Assembly (NCBI GenBank): GCA_015060045.1
Contig: SUZH01000004.1
Span: forward strand, 62,001-126,000
DNA length: 64,000 nt
Reading direction: 5' to 3'
From: Rikenellaceae bacterium
GTDB taxonomy: Bacteria; Bacteroidota; Bacteroidia; Bacteroidales; Rikenellaceae
Position 1 is the first letter of the stretch, and each line of letters starts with the position of its first letter. The translations under genes were made by a program, and so were the position numbers. A model generated the notes under the pieces. It saw nothing but the letters and a program-made list of their open reading frames with translations, was not told the DNA's origin and made no database searches. Below are positions 24,532 to 34,621 of the stretch, piece after piece.

Positions 24532-24963
24532 ATGAAAAAGAATCTTTTAACACTCCTCTTGGCTACAACGCTGCTGGTTGGTTGCGATAGTGAACGCGTT
24601 CAGGAGCAGGCGATGCTTCCGTTGGAGGCGCAGACCCTCCTTTCGACCCATTTTTCCGATCGTACGGTGTCGCTTGTGATCAAAAATCGTGATTGGTTGG
24701 AGACGCAGTACGAGGTGGTGTTGGCCGATGGTGCAAAACTGGAATTTAACCGCTCGGGCGTCTGGACGGAGATCGCTTGTCGCCCGGCATTGGTGCCTCA
24801 GACGCTGATTCCGCAGCCGATTATGCAACAGATCGAGACCCGTTTCCCGTCAATCGGCGTGGTGGAGATCAGCCGCGAGGGAAAACGCTATGAGGTGAAA
24901 CTCGCCAATGGGGTAGAGCTGGGTTTCAATCGCAAATACCAATTGGTGGAGTACGACGATTAA
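24532..24963 (+). CDS. PepSY-like lipoprotein
   Basis: 143 residues. The signal ends TLLVGC (lipobox). Two repeated PepSY-like halves follow: the first with YEVVLADGAKLEFNRSGVW, the second with YEVKLANGVELGFNRKYQLV. Such short periplasmic lipoproteins are frequent in Bacteroidales and have no assigned role; PepSY domains are sometimes linked to peptidase inhibition. Followed by a strong terminator. Confidence 0.85.
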   Translation: MKKNLLTLLLATTLLVGCDSERVQEQAMLPLEAQTLLSTHFSDRTVSLVIKNRDWLETQYEVVLADGAKLEFNRSGVWTEIACRPALVPQTLIPQPIMQQIETRFPSIGVVEISREGKRYEVKLANGVELGFNRKYQLVEYDD

Positions 24964-24974
24964 TCCCTACAACG

Positions 24975-25008
24975 AAAAAAACGGAGGTTCGGCCTCCGTT
25001 TTTTTTTG
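24975..25008. terminator. Bidirectional terminator between PepSY-like gene and uvrB
   Basis: ACGGAGG (24981-24987) and CCTCCGT (24993-24999) with a TTCGG loop, an A run before it and a T run after it. Serves both convergent genes. Confidence 0.9.
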
Positions 25009-25030
25009 TGTCATGTCAATATGGCAGCTG

Positions 25031-27082
25031 TTATCGCTTGGCGAGCTGCGTTTCGCGTAGTTGTTGCAGTTCGTACATGCGGTCACGATAACGGGCTGCA
25101 GCCGTGAAATCGAGTGCCTTGGCCGCACGCTCCATATCTTCGCGAGCACGACGAATCAGCTCCTCCAGCCCCTCGGTCGATTGGGCGGTGTATCCGGCCT
25201 CCACATCGGCAGCCAGCGCGTAGTGGTCTTCGGTCTTGAGATGTACCATCAAATCCACCCCCTCGGTCGAGCGACCGGCCAATAGTGTGCTTTGGCCCGT
25301 GCCGCTGCGTTGTGCCTGACGCGGCAACTGCTGGTGCTCGTTGTTGAAGGCGATCTGCTTTTGACGGCGGCGATTGGCCTCTTCGATGGCGCGACGCATC
25401 GAGTCGGTGCAGGTATCGGCATAGAGAATGGCCTTGCCGTGGACATGGCGAGCCGCACGTCCCGCAATCTGGGTGATTGAGCGCACATTACGCAGGAATC
25501 CCTCCTTGTCGGCATCCAGAATAGCCACCAACGCCACCTCGGGCAGGTCAAGTCCCTCACGTAGCAGGTTTACGCCAATCAGCACGTCGAACATGCCTGC
25601 GCGCAGATCCTCCAAAATCTGCACACGTTCCAGCGTGTCCACATCGGAGTGGATGTAGCGGTTACGGATGCCCACGCGGTCGAAATATTTCGATAGCTCC
25701 TCCGCTATACGCTTGGTGATGGTCGTGACGAGCACCTTATCATCGCGCTTGGCGCAACGGTCGATCTCCTCGATCAGGTTGTCGATCTGTCCCTCGGTGG
25801 GACGCACCTCCAGCGGCGGATCGACCAGACCCGTCGGGCGGATCAGCTGCTCGACTACGACGCCCTCGCACATGCGCAACTCCCAATCGGCCGGCGTTGC
25901 GCTGACGTAGATCGAATCGCCCTGCAACATCTCAAATTCGGCAAAGGTGAGCGGTCGGTTGTCCTTGGCAGCCGGCAGGCGGAAGCCGTACTCCACGAGG
26001 TTCTCCTTGCGGGCGCGGTCGCCACCGAACATGGCGTGCACCTGCGGAAGCGTTACGTGGCTCTCGTCGATGACCAGCAGGTAATCCTTCGGGAAGTAAT
26101 CCAAGAGGCAGAAGGGACGCGTACCGGCCGCGCGCCCATCGAAGTAGCGTGAGTAGTTCTCAATGCCCGAGCAGTAGCCCAACTCCTTGATCATCTCCAA
26201 GTCGTACTCCACGCGTTGCTTGATGCGTTGCGCCTCCATCATGCGACCCTCCCCCTCGAAGAAGGCGATCTGCTTGCCCAGGTCGAGGTAGATCTCCTGC
26301 ACCGCCTGATGGATGCGCTCCTTGGTGGTGACAAAGAGGTTGGTGGGGTAGAGCGTAATCGTGTCGAGCGACGAAAGACGTTGTCCCGTGGTGGGATCGA
26401 TGGCGAAGATCGCCTCCACCTCATCGTCGAAGAACATCACGCGGAAACATTGGTTGCCGAACTCGCCGAAGGCCGCCATGATATCAACCGTGTCGCCATT
26501 GACGCGGAAGGTGGCAGGTGTCAGTTCGCGCTCGGTACGGGTGTAGAGCGCCTCGACCAGGCGATAGAGCAACTGTTTGTAGCCGATGCGTTGGCCGACC
26601 TGAATCGGAATGGCCGTCGCGTGAAAATCGGTGGGGTTGCCGCAGCCGTAGAGGCACGAGACACTCGACACGACAATCACATCGCGTCGTCCCGAGAGCA
26701 GCGTGGCCACCGTGTGCAGACGCAACTGCTCGATTTCGCTGTTGATCGAGAGATCCTTTTCGATGTAGGTGTCGGTCGTGGGGAGGTAGGCCTCCGGCTG
26801 GTAGTAGTCGTAGTAGGAGACAAAATACTCGACAGCATTGTCGGGGAAGAAGTTCTTGAACTCGCCATAAAGCTGTGCCGCGAGGGTTTTATTGTGGCTC
26901 AAGACCAGCGTCGGACGATTCAACTCCTTGATCACGTTGGCCACCGTGAAGGTCTTGCCGGAGCCCGTAACACCCTGCAACGTATTGTGTTGCGATCCGC
27001 CACGAATCGCCTCGACCAGTTGGCCGATGGCCTCCGGCTGATCTCCCTGTGGCGCGTAATCGGATATGAGTTGAAAGTCCAT
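25031..27082 (-). CDS. uvrB: Excinuclease ABC subunit B
   Basis: 683 residues, full length. Walker A GVTGSGKT (37-44), the beta-hairpin [12 protein letters not shown] that inserts at the lesion, helicase motifs ([35 protein letters not shown]) and the C-terminal UVR motif ([14 protein letters not shown]). It verifies DNA damage handed over by UvrA and recruits UvrC in nucleotide excision repair. It follows the EamA gene after an AT-rich repeat. Confidence 0.98.
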   Translation of the reverse strand: MDFQLISDYAPQGDQPEAIGQLVEAIRGGSQHNTLQGVTGSGKTFTVANVIKELNRPTLVLSHNKTLAAQLYGEFKNFFPDNAVEYFVSYYDYYQPEAYLPTTDTYIEKDLSINSEIEQLRLHTVATLLSGRRDVIVVSSVSCLYGCGNPTDFHATAIPIQVGQRIGYKQLLYRLVEALYTRTERELTPATFRVNGDTVDIMAAFGEFGNQCFRVMFFDDEVEAIFAIDPTTGQRLSSLDTITLYPTNLFVTTKERIHQAVQEIYLDLGKQIAFFEGEGRMMEAQRIKQRVEYDLEMIKELGYCSGIENYSRYFDGRAAGTRPFCLLDYFPKDYLLVIDESHVTLPQVHAMFGGDRARKENLVEYGFRLPAAKDNRPLTFAEFEMLQGDSIYVSATPADWELRMCEGVVVEQLIRPTGLVDPPLEVRPTEGQIDNLIEEIDRCAKRDDKVLVTTITKRIAEELSKYFDRVGIRNRYIHSDVDTLERVQILEDLRAGMFDVLIGVNLLREGLDLPEVALVAILDADKEGFLRNVRSITQIAGRAARHVHGKAILYADTCTDSMRRAIEEANRRRQKQIAFNNEHQQLPRQAQRSGTGQSTLLAGRSTEGVDLMVHLKTEDHYALAADVEAGYTAQSTEGLEELIRRAREDMERAAKALDFTAAARYRDRMYELQQLRETQLAKR

Positions 27083-27090
27083 AACGCAAA

Positions 27091-27125
27091 TGTAGAATTA
27101 AAAATGAAAAATTAAAAATTCTTCA
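27091..27125. repeat. AT-rich intergenic repeat
   Basis: TAGAATTAAAAATGAAAAAT followed by TAAAAATTCTTC; an inverted relative of the element at 8083-8112. It fills the gap between the EamA stop and the uvrB start. Confidence 0.6.
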
Positions 27126-27126
27126 T

Positions 27127-27990
27127 TCAACTTTTCTCCGCGCGCCACATGCCGTAGAGAATCATTGCGGCACCCACAAGGGCAATCGGGGTGATGCGTT
27201 CGTCGATAAAGAGAGCGGCGGTGAGAATGGTTACCAAGGGGTTGAGGTAGATGTAGTTGGTGGCACGTACCACGCCCAATTCGCGGAGTGCCACGGCCCA
27301 AACCAGGTAGCAGAGCATCGAGGCCACCATGCCGAGGAAGAGCAGGTTGCCCGCCACGGCAGGTTGTTGCAGGAGCTGCCAATCGACCGAAAAGGGTTCG
27401 TAAAGGAACCACGGCAGGATTGTGAGCAGGCCGTAGAAAAAGGTTTTTCGGGTGATGAACAACGCCTCGTAACGGCGATCCAACTGCTTGATGATGAGCG
27501 AATAGAGCACCCATAGCCAGGCAGCTACCAGCGCCAACAGATCTCCTTTGGGGTTGAGTTGCAGAACGAAACGTCCGTTGAGGATCACTAGCACCATGCC
27601 CACAAAAGCAAGGACCGAGCCACCGATCTGTCGGCCATTCATTCGCTCGTTGCGGTAGAGGAGCGAAAGCAACAATGCCGTCCAAAGCGGTGCCGAGCAG
27701 ACGATCAGCGAGACGTTCGAGGCGGGTGCAAACTCCAATGCCATGTTCTCGGTCAGGAAGTAGAGCGAGCCGCCCGTAATTCCGATGCCGGCCATCAATA
27801 GCTCGTCTTTCCAATTGTCAGCCAACCATTTACGATGCGTAAACGGGAGAATGCAGAGGTAGGCCAGCGCAAAACGCATCACGAAGATCTCGGCCGGCGA
27901 GAGACCGCAGGAGATCAAGACCTTCGTCGAGACGAACGTGGCACCCCATACCGAGACGGCAAAGAGGGCGTATAGATGGTAACGTAGCAT
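27127..27990 (-). CDS. EamA/DMT-superfamily permease
   Basis: 287 residues, ten predicted membrane segments in two EamA repeats (first WGATFVSTKVLI, second LLALVAAWLWVLYSLIIK). The motif NYIYLNPLVTILTAALFIDE near the C-terminus is typical. These are drug/metabolite exporters; substrate unknown. The start at 27990 leaves a 259-bp divergent gap to secDF. Confidence 0.9.
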   Translation of the reverse strand: MLRYHLYALFAVSVWGATFVSTKVLISCGLSPAEIFVMRFALAYLCILPFTHRKWLADNWKDELLMAGIGITGGSLYFLTENMALEFAPASNVSLIVCSAPLWTALLLSLLYRNERMNGRQIGGSVLAFVGMVLVILNGRFVLQLNPKGDLLALVAAWLWVLYSLIIKQLDRRYEALFITRKTFFYGLLTILPWFLYEPFSVDWQLLQQPAVAGNLLFLGMVASMLCYLVWAVALRELGVVRATNYIYLNPLVTILTAALFIDERITPIALVGAAMILYGMWRAEKS

Positions 27991-28107
27991 AAGCGTGGTG
28001 TCGAAAATGCAAAAATAGCGAAAGCGGAGCGAACAAAATCATCTTGAGGCCAATTTTATTCCAATCGGCCCGTGATTTTTACCATTTCGTAGAAAGATCA
28101 TGAAAAA

Positions 28108-28135
28108 AACGGATTTTTTAGTCCGTTGTTTTTCT
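28108..28135 (+). terminator. Terminator-like hairpin in the EamA-secDF divergent gap
   Basis: AACGGA (28108-28113) and TCCGTT (28122-28127) with an 8-nt T-rich loop, then GTTTTTC. The stem is only 6 bp. It lies between divergent genes, where no terminator is expected, upstream of the secDF promoter. Confidence 0.4.
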
Positions 28136-28153
28136 CGTTTCACTTTATTTTCT

Positions 28154-28161
28154 TATCTTTG
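28154..28161 (+). promoter_or_regulatory. -7 box for secDF
   Basis: TATCTTTG, 88 bp before the secDF ATG. The -33 position is T-rich without a clean TTTG. The leader of about 80 nt shows no recognised riboswitch. Confidence 0.65.
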
Positions 28162-28249
28162 CGCGATATTATGGCATCGATGAAAAATCGACGCCGACTC
28201 TGAGAAAATCAGAAAAAACAAACAACATAAAAACAAAATTTAATTACAA

Positions 28250-31249
28250 ATGCAAAGCAAAGGTTTTATCAAACTCATCGCCGTGCTGCTGGCATTGGCA
28301 TGTGTTTACCAGCTCTCGTTTACGTTCAAGACGCGTAGCGTAGAGAAGAAGGCGGTTGAGTATGCCGCCGCGTTCCCCCTCGAGCAGCAGGCCGAGGCGG
28401 AGCAGCACTACCTGGATTCGATCCAGAACCTGCAGGTGTTCAACATGGGCTTTAAGAGCTTCACCTACAAGGAGTGCAAGGAGAAGGAGTTGAATCTGGG
28501 TCTGGACCTCAAGGGCGGTATGAACGTCATGCTCGAGGTACAGGTAGAGGACGTTGTGAAGGCTCTGGCCGGTGACAGTGCTCAGGATCCCGCCTTCATG
28601 GCTGCTATCGAGGAGGCCAACGCCAACCTCAAGAGCGGTACGTCGAAGGATTATATCGCCGACTTCGTGGAGATCTACGAGCGTCAGACCAACGGCGGTT
28701 CGCTGGCTCCCCTCTTCGTAAGCCCCGATCGCAAGGATATCATGCTCGAGAGCTCGAACGAGGAGGTTCAGAAGGTGCTGCAGCGTGAGACCGAGGCCGC
28801 TATCGCTGCTTCGTTCAACGTACTGCGCAGCCGTATCGACCACTTTGGTGTTACGCAGCCCAACATCATGCGTCTTCCGAACTCGCACCGCATCCTGGTT
28901 GAGTTGCCGGGTGTAAAGGAGCCGCAGCGTGTACGTGACCTGCTTCAGGGTACCGCATCGCTCGAGTTCTGGACCACCTACAGCGTGAATGAGGTATGGC
29001 CCATGCTCGTACAGGCTGACCAGTACCTGAAGACGGTGGTAGCCGAGGAGGCTCCCGCTACGGAGGAGGTTGCTGAGGAGGCAGCTGAGGCCGAGGGTCT
29101 GATCGCCGAGATCGGTGAGCAGCAGGCTGAGGAGGCCGAGGCTGTGGAGACGGGTGCTTACTCGCGTGAGCAGAATCCGCTCTTCGCTATTCTCGATCCG
29201 TCGTTCGCCGGTGGTGCTGCCGTAGGTGCTGCCTACAAGGCCGATATGGCACAGGTAGATGCCTACCTCGCCATGCCGCAGGTGCGTGAGCTCTTCCCCG
29301 CGGACATCGACTTCAAGTGGGCTGTGAAGGGTGACGACATGATGGATGGTCGCTACCAGCTCTTCGCTATCCGCGTAGCTCGTGCCGACGGCAAGGCTCC
29401 GCTGGATGGTTCGGTGATTACGGAGGCTCGCGAGCAGTACTCGCAGCAGGGTGCTACGGCTGAGGTTTCGATGGCCATGAACGCTGAGGGTGCTCAGGAG
29501 TGGGCTCGCCTGACGGGTGAGAATGTAAACAAGAGCATCGCTATCGTGCTCGACGGCTATGTATATTCGGCTCCCAACGTACTCAACAAGATCGAGGGTG
29601 GTACCTCGTCGATTACGGGTAACTTCACGATTCAGGAGGCTCAGGACCTTGCCAATGTACTTTCGTCGGGTAAGGTTCCCGCTCCGGCCAAGATTATCCA
29701 GGATACCGTGGTAGGTCCGTCGCTGGGTCAGGAGTCGATCAACGCAGGTCTGCTGTCGTTCGTGATCGCCTTCATCCTCGTACTGCTTTACATGGGTCTG
29801 TTCTACAAGACGGCCGGTTGGTTGTCGGATATCGCCCTGTTGACCAACGTATTCCTGCTGATGGGTGTACTCGTTTCGTTCGGTGCTGTGCTGACCCTCC
29901 CGGGTATCGCCGGTATCGTACTGACGATGGGTATGGCTGTGGATGCCAACGTAATTATCTACGAGCGTATCAAGGAGGAGCTGCGTGGTGGTAAGGGCCT
30001 GTCGCTCGCTATCAAGGATGGTTTCCAGAAGGCTTACTCGGCTATTATCGACGGTCAGCTGACGACGATCATCACGGGTATCGTGCTCTTCGTCTTCGGT
30101 ACGGGTCCGGTACAGGGCTTCGCTACGACGCTCGTTATCGGTATCATCACCTCGGTATTTACCGCTGTATTTATTACGCGTCTGCTGATTGAGTGGGCTG
30201 TTGCCAAGTTCGGTGAGATTTCGTTCTCGCGTCCCTGGTCGGAGCACTTCCTCAATAACACGAAGATCGACTTCCTCTCGAAGCGCAAGACGGCTTACAT
30301 CGTGGTAGCTGTTGTGCTGGGTCTGTCGTGCATCTCGTTCGCCGTTCGCGGTCTGAACCTCGGTGCCGAGTTTACGGGTGGTCGTGCTTATGTAGTACGT
30401 TTCGACAAGGCCGTTGAGGCTGAGGAGGTACGTGCTAATCTGGCCGATCAGTTCGCTCTGGTAGAGGATGCTGACGCTTCGTCGATTTCGTACGAGGTGA
30501 AGCAGTACGGTGGCGAGAACCAGATGCGTATCGTGACGCAGTATCGTTTCGACGATACGTCGGATGAGGCTACGGCTGAGGTAGAGAAGATCCTCTACGA
30601 GGCTATGAAGGGTCTCTACACGTACGACATTACCTTCGAGCAGTTCCGCGACACGCAGACCGATGAGAACGGTATTCTGAATGCCGACAAGATTGGTCCT
30701 TCGATTGCCAAGGATACGACCTGGAACGCAATCTACTCGGTACTCTTCTCGCTGATCGCTATCGGTCTCTACATTACGCTCCGATTCAAGCGTTGGCAGT
30801 GGGCTTCGGGTGCTACGATTGCTTTGGCCGTAAACGCCTTCATGATCATCGGTGTATTCTCGATCTTCTACGGTCTGCTGCCCTTTAACCTGGAGGTTAA
30901 CCAGGCCTTCATCGCCGCTATTCTGACGATCATCGGTTATGCAATCAACGATACCGTGGTGGTATTCGACCGTATCCGTGAGTACATCGGTCTCTATCCG
31001 AAGCGTGCAATGGCGGAGAACGTGAATAAGGCTATCAACTCGACTCTGTCGCGTACGATCAATACCTCGGCTACGACGCTGGTAACCCTGATCGCTATCT
31101 TCCTCTTCGGTGGTGAGACGATCCGTGGTTTCATCTTCGCCTTGATCCTCGGTGTCTGCATCGGTACGGCTGCTACGATCTTCGTGGCTACGCCGATCGC
31201 TTACGACCTGATGGCTCGTGCCGACAAGAAGAAGGAGCTGAAGAAGTAA
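28250..31249 (+). CDS. secDF: Fused protein translocase subunits SecD and SecF
   Basis: 999 residues, the fused form usual in Bacteroidota. The SecD half has one membrane segment, the periplasmic P1 domain (NLGLDLKGGMNVMLEVQV, RSRIDHFGVTQPNI, LVELPGV) and five more segments with MGMAVDANVIIYERIKEEL. The SecF half begins near residue 675 and has LGAEFTGGRAYVV and YAINDTVVVFDRIRE. It uses the proton gradient to pull secreted proteins across the membrane. Between the P1 subdomains (about 263-308) is an insertion rich in Glu and Ala. Codon choice (many GGT, GCT, CGT, GTA) differs from neighbours, which suggests high expression. Confidence 0.97.
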   Translation: MQSKGFIKLIAVLLALACVYQLSFTFKTRSVEKKAVEYAAAFPLEQQAEAEQHYLDSIQNLQVFNMGFKSFTYKECKEKELNLGLDLKGGMNVMLEVQVEDVVKALAGDSAQDPAFMAAIEEANANLKSGTSKDYIADFVEIYERQTNGGSLAPLFVSPDRKDIMLESSNEEVQKVLQRETEAAIAASFNVLRSRIDHFGVTQPNIMRLPNSHRILVELPGVKEPQRVRDLLQGTASLEFWTTYSVNEVWPMLVQADQYLKTVVAEEAPATEEVAEEAAEAEGLIAEIGEQQAEEAEAVETGAYSREQNPLFAILDPSFAGGAAVGAAYKADMAQVDAYLAMPQVRELFPADIDFKWAVKGDDMMDGRYQLFAIRVARADGKAPLDGSVITEAREQYSQQGATAEVSMAMNAEGAQEWARLTGENVNKSIAIVLDGYVYSAPNVLNKIEGGTSSITGNFTIQEAQDLANVLSSGKVPAPAKIIQDTVVGPSLGQESINAGLLSFVIAFILVLLYMGLFYKTAGWLSDIALLTNVFLLMGVLVSFGAVLTLPGIAGIVLTMGMAVDANVIIYERIKEELRGGKGLSLAIKDGFQKAYSAIIDGQLTTIITGIVLFVFGTGPVQGFATTLVIGIITSVFTAVFITRLLIEWAVAKFGEISFSRPWSEHFLNNTKIDFLSKRKTAYIVVAVVLGLSCISFAVRGLNLGAEFTGGRAYVVRFDKAVEAEEVRANLADQFALVEDADASSISYEVKQYGGENQMRIVTQYRFDDTSDEATAEVEKILYEAMKGLYTYDITFEQFRDTQTDENGILNADKIGPSIAKDTTWNAIYSVLFSLIAIGLYITLRFKRWQWASGATIALAVNAFMIIGVFSIFYGLLPFNLEVNQAFIAAILTIIGYAINDTVVVFDRIREYIGLYPKRAMAENVNKAINSTLSRTINTSATTLVTLIAIFLFGGETIRGFIFALILGVCIGTAATIFVATPIAYDLMARADKKKELKK

Positions 31250-31270
31250 TACATTCGGTTCATCGATAAG

Positions 31271-31306
31271 AAAAGCCCTGCGAGCAGTCGCGGGGCTTTT
31301 TTTGTA
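31271..31306 (+). terminator. Terminator of secDF
   Basis: AGCCCTGCGA (31274-31283) and TCGCGGGGCT (31288-31297), a 10-bp stem with a GCAG loop and T run. Confidence 0.92.
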
Positions 31307-31339
31307 CCCTTCGGGAGAGGATTATTTCGAATAAATTTA

Positions 31340-31347
31340 TACCTTTG
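31340..31347 (+). promoter_or_regulatory. -7 box for the coaE-folP-lolD operon
   Basis: TACCTTTG, 29 bp before the ATG at 31377. No clear -33 element. Confidence 0.6.
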
Positions 31348-31376
31348 TATATTATATATTGCGTTATTGTGTAGCT

Positions 31377-31769
31377 ATGGAAAAAATCGTCTCCTGGATT
31401 CGGCGCAGTGTATCGCCCGTTTTTGTGGTGTTGCTGGTCGCTTCGTTTATCCTTTGGTATATTGCCAAATTGAGCTATACCTATACCACCGAGCAGGTGA
31501 TGCGCCTCAATGTGGAGGGCAACGTCTTCCCGATCACGTGTGTCGTGGAGGGTGTCGGTACAAACCTCTTCGGCTACCGTGTCTATCACGACAAAGTGTT
31601 GCGGATTCCCCTTTCGGAGTTGCGTACCAAGACCTCCTACGACGAGGAGACCTACGGCATGATTTTGATCGATCCGCAATCGCTGCAAAATGCCATTTCG
31701 GTTCGATGCACCGATATTAAGATCATCTCGATCGGGGAGGTGCCGGCCTTGCAAAACTTTGTCGAGTAG
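31377..31769 (+). CDS. Single-pass membrane protein, hypothetical
   Basis: 130 residues from the ATG at 31377; an upstream ATG at 31359 sits too near the promoter. One membrane segment (about 15-33) is followed by a beta-rich extracytoplasmic domain (LNVEGNVFPITCVVEGVGTNL). I do not recognise a named domain. In other Bacteroidota a membrane protein with YbbR-like repeats precedes coaE; this one is much shorter, so the link is only suggestive. First gene of a five-gene operon; coaE begins 5 bp after its stop. Confidence 0.75.
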   Translation: MEKIVSWIRRSVSPVFVVLLVASFILWYIAKLSYTYTTEQVMRLNVEGNVFPITCVVEGVGTNLFGYRVYHDKVLRIPLSELRTKTSYDEETYGMILIDPQSLQNAISVRCTDIKIISIGEVPALQNFVE

Positions 31770-31774
31770 GGCGT

Positions 31775-32359
31775 ATGTTTAAGGTCGGAATCACCGGAGG
31801 TATCGGAAGCGGTAAGAGCACCGTGTGTCGTCTCTTTGCGGCACGCGGTGTAGCTGTTTATGATACGGATGCTGCCGCCAAGCGGCTGATGGCCGAAGAT
31901 GAGGCACTGAAGCAGGCCATTGTGGCCCGTTTTGGCGCGGAGAGTTACTGCGATGGCGTGTTGAATCGCCCCTACCTGGCCAAGCAGATTTTTGGCGACG
32001 AGAAGGCCCGTGAGGCGCTGAATGGATTGGTACATCCTGCCGTAACGGCCGACTTCGAGCGTTGGGCCGAGGAGCAGGAGGGTGAGTATGTGGTCCTCGA
32101 AAGCGCCATCCTCTACGAGGCGGGGCTGGATAAGCACCTGGATCGTGTGGTGGCCGTCTTGGCGCCTGAGCAGTTGCGCGTCGAGCGTGCCATGCAGCGC
32201 GATGGTGCCACTGAAGAGCAGATTCGTAGCCGCATGGCTGCCCAAATGGATGACGACACGTTGCGTGCACGCGCCGATATTTCGATGGTCAATATCTTCG
32301 AGGAGGAGCTTGAACCGATGGTGCAAGAGCTCGATTTTCGCTTCAAGAACCGCCTATGA
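31775..32359 (+). CDS. coaE: Dephospho-CoA kinase
   Basis: 194 residues. P-loop GITGGIGSGKST at the N-terminus, YDTDAAAKRLM substrate motif and a C-terminal helical LID region. It phosphorylates the 3' hydroxyl of dephospho-CoA, the last step in CoA synthesis. Its stop overlaps the folP start by 4 bp (ATGA). Confidence 0.97.
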   Translation: MFKVGITGGIGSGKSTVCRLFAARGVAVYDTDAAAKRLMAEDEALKQAIVARFGAESYCDGVLNRPYLAKQIFGDEKAREALNGLVHPAVTADFERWAEEQEGEYVVLESAILYEAGLDKHLDRVVAVLAPEQLRVERAMQRDGATEEQIRSRMAAQMDDDTLRARADISMVNIFEEELEPMVQELDFRFKNRL

Positions 32360-33201
32360 CGCTCCGAAACACATATCCCCGCCAGGTGATGGGGATCATC
32401 AACTGCACGCCCGATTCATTTTATACGGGTGTGGGGCGGATGCCCTCCGAGGAGGAGTTGCGTGAGGAGATGCAGCGCGCGATTGACGAAGGGGCTGATC
32501 AGCTCGACCTGGGTGGCTACTCGACGCGCCCCCAAGCTCCCGAGGTGAGTGAGGGGGAGGAGTGGAGACGCCTAAAGCTGGGCTTGCAGGTCGCTGTGGA
32601 ACTTTGCCGTGAGCTGGAACATCCGCCCATGTTGTCGGTCGATACCTTCCGCTACGAAGTGGCAAAAAGCGCTATTGAACAATTTGGTGTAGGGATGATC
32701 AATGATGTTACTGGTGGTCAATACGACGAGCGGATGTACGACCTCGTTGCCAAAACGGGCGTGCAATATGTCTTGATGCACATGCGCGGTACGCCCCAGA
32801 CGATGACCTCGCTGACCGACTATGACGATGTGGTCGAGGAGGTCGGTGCGTGGTTGGAGGAGCGAGTGGTGCGCGCCGAAAGCTATGGTGTACGACGCGA
32901 GCAGTTGTTGCTCGATCCGGGCTTTGGTTTTGCCAAAAATCTGGAGCAGGAGTATCGCCTCGTGCATGAGTTGGCGCGTGTGGCTGCGTTTGGACTTCCC
33001 TTGCTGGTCGGCATATCGCGTAAGTCGATGCTGACCCGTCCGCTGGGGATCGAAAAACGGGATGCGCTGCCCGCTACGACGGCTCTGCATTGGGAGTTGC
33101 TGCGTCAGGGGGCTTCGGTGTTGCGAGTGCACGACGTGGCGGCAGCCCGCCAGGTGGTCGATCTCTATAATTTGTATGAAAAAACAGCTTTAACACGATG
33201 A
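32356..33201 (+). CDS. folP: Dihydropteroate synthase
   Basis: 281 residues. [60 protein letters not shown] and GISRKSML are all family motifs in order. It joins 4-aminobenzoate to the pterin diphosphate in folate synthesis and is the sulfonamide target. Overlaps both neighbours by 4 bp. Confidence 0.97.
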   Translation: MTLRNTYPRQVMGIINCTPDSFYTGVGRMPSEEELREEMQRAIDEGADQLDLGGYSTRPQAPEVSEGEEWRRLKLGLQVAVELCRELEHPPMLSVDTFRYEVAKSAIEQFGVGMINDVTGGQYDERMYDLVAKTGVQYVLMHMRGTPQTMTSLTDYDDVVEEVGAWLEERVVRAESYGVRREQLLLDPGFGFAKNLEQEYRLVHELARVAAFGLPLLVGISRKSMLTRPLGIEKRDALPATTALHWELLRQGASVLRVHDVAAARQVVDLYNLYEKTALTR

Positions 33202-33848
33202 TAAAGGTAACCAATATTCGCAAATCTTTTGGTACGTTGGAGGTGCTGAAGGGCATTACGCTGGAGGTTAAGCGGGGTGAGCTGATCTCGATTGTCGGTG
33301 CCAGCGGTGCCGGTAAAACCACCCTGTTGCAGATCATGGGTACGCTCTCGCACGCCGATGCCGGGGAGCTGGTGATCGATGGGCAGGAGTTGACCAAACT
33401 CAGCGAAAATGCCCTGGCGCGTTTCCGCAACCAGAAGATCGGCTTTGTCTTTCAGTTTCACCACCTCTTGCCCGAATTTTCGGCCTTGGAGAATGTTTCG
33501 ATTCCGGGCTTGATTGCCGGGCGGGATCGTCATGAAGTGGAGCAGCAAGCGCGCGAATTGCTGACGATGATGGGGCTTGGTGAGCGCCTGCAACATAAGC
33601 CCTCGCAGCTTTCGGGTGGCGAACAGCAGCGTGTCTCGATTGCACGCGCCTTGATCAACAATCCGGCTGTCCTGCTGGCTGATGAGCCGTCGGGTAACCT
33701 CGATTCGAAGAATCGCGATGAGATTCATCGCCTCTTCTTTGAGTTGCGCGAGAAGTTGGGGCAGACGATCGTGATCGTTACCCACGATGAAAAGTTGGCC
33801 ACGATGGCCGATCGCTGCATCCGCATCGAGGATGGTCTGATCGCTTAA
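33198..33848 (+). CDS. ABC transporter ATPase, LolD/MacB type
   Basis: 216 residues, one nucleotide-binding domain. Walker [12 protein letters not shown]-loop [12 protein letters not shown], signature [15 protein letters not shown], Walker [13 protein letters not shown], switch His in VTHDEKLA. The HHLLPEF and 'NLD' features are typical of LolD, the motor for releasing lipoproteins to the outer membrane. The permease subunits are not adjacent, so LolD is a likely but unproved assignment. Confidence 0.88.
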   Translation: MIKVTNIRKSFGTLEVLKGITLEVKRGELISIVGASGAGKTTLLQIMGTLSHADAGELVIDGQELTKLSENALARFRNQKIGFVFQFHHLLPEFSALENVSIPGLIAGRDRHEVEQQARELLTMMGLGERLQHKPSQLSGGEQQRVSIARALINNPAVLLADEPSGNLDSKNRDEIHRLFFELREKLGQTIVIVTHDEKLATMADRCIRIEDGLIA

Positions 33849-33864
33849 TAATTTGGCCTCGCAG

Positions 33865-34569
33865 ATGTCTATTTTCCGCTTCAAACACTTCCAGGTGAAC
33901 CAGTCCGAAACCCCGATGAAGGTGGGTACGGACGGGGTGTTGCTGGGTGCTTGGACGCGCATCGAGCCGACCGATCGGCGCATCCTCGATCTGGGTACGG
34001 GGACGGGCGTCATCGCCCTGATGATGGCGCAGCGGGCAGCCGAAGCCGAGATCTGGGGGGTGGATATCGACTCGGTAGAGGAGGCGCGCAGCAATGGTGA
34101 CCTCTCGCCGTGGGGTGCACGGCTGCACTTTCGACAAACGGCGGTGCAGGCGTTCGAGGCCGAGCCGTTTGATCTGATTGTCTCGAATCCGCCCTTTTTC
34201 GTGGAGTCGTTGCGCTGCCCCGATCGTGGTCGCACGATGGCGCGCCATGCCGTAGTGCTGCCCTTTGAGGAGTTGCGCGATGCGGTGGTACGGTTGCTCA
34301 AGCCCGAGGGACGTTTCGCTTTGGTGTTGCCGACCACGGAGGCCGAGCGGTTCGTGCAGCTGGCTGCCGGCCGTCTGCAGACAATTCGCCGCACGGAGGT
34401 TTGCACCACGCCACGCCATGCCCCGAAACGCACGTTGTTGGAGATGACCCATCTCGCTTCGCAGCGTCCCGTTGAGCCGGTTGAGGAGCTGACAATCGGT
34501 ACGGGCGAGCACGAAACCTATACGGCGGAGTATCGCGCCCTGACATGCGATTTTTACCTGAAATTTTGA
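33865..34569 (+). CDS. trmN6: tRNA1(Val) A37 N6-methyltransferase
   Basis: 234 residues from the ATG at 33865. SAM motif LDLGTGTGVIALMMAQR, acidic motif WGVDIDS and catalytic NPPF (VSNPPFFVES) identify an N6-adenine methyltransferase of the YfiC type. FRFKHFQVNQSETPMKVGTDGVLLGAW is the family's N-terminal signature; the full match makes the call good. Last gene of the operon. Confidence 0.92.
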   Translation: MSIFRFKHFQVNQSETPMKVGTDGVLLGAWTRIEPTDRRILDLGTGTGVIALMMAQRAAEAEIWGVDIDSVEEARSNGDLSPWGARLHFRQTAVQAFEAEPFDLIVSNPPFFVESLRCPDRGRTMARHAVVLPFEELRDAVVRLLKPEGRFALVLPTTEAERFVQLAAGRLQTIRRTEVCTTPRHAPKRTLLEMTHLASQRPVEPVEELTIGTGEHETYTAEYRALTCDFYLKF

Positions 34570-34595
34570 AAGTTAGACAATTTCTGCTATTTTTG
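34565..34595 (+). promoter_or_regulatory. Promoter of the DUF4831 gene
   Basis: TTTG (34565-34568, overlapping the trmN6 stop), 19-nt spacer, TATTTTTG (34588-34595). ATG at 34622. Confidence 0.65.
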
Positions 34596-34621
34596 TGAAA
34601 ATAAGGATCAATTTTACGCCT

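Noticed and set aside
28244..30247. 667-residue open frame antisense to secDF
   Set aside because: The opposite strand encodes a complete SecDF. The antisense protein has no domain, is rich in Leu/Arg/His, and such frames arise from the GAG/CTC-type codon bias of these genes.
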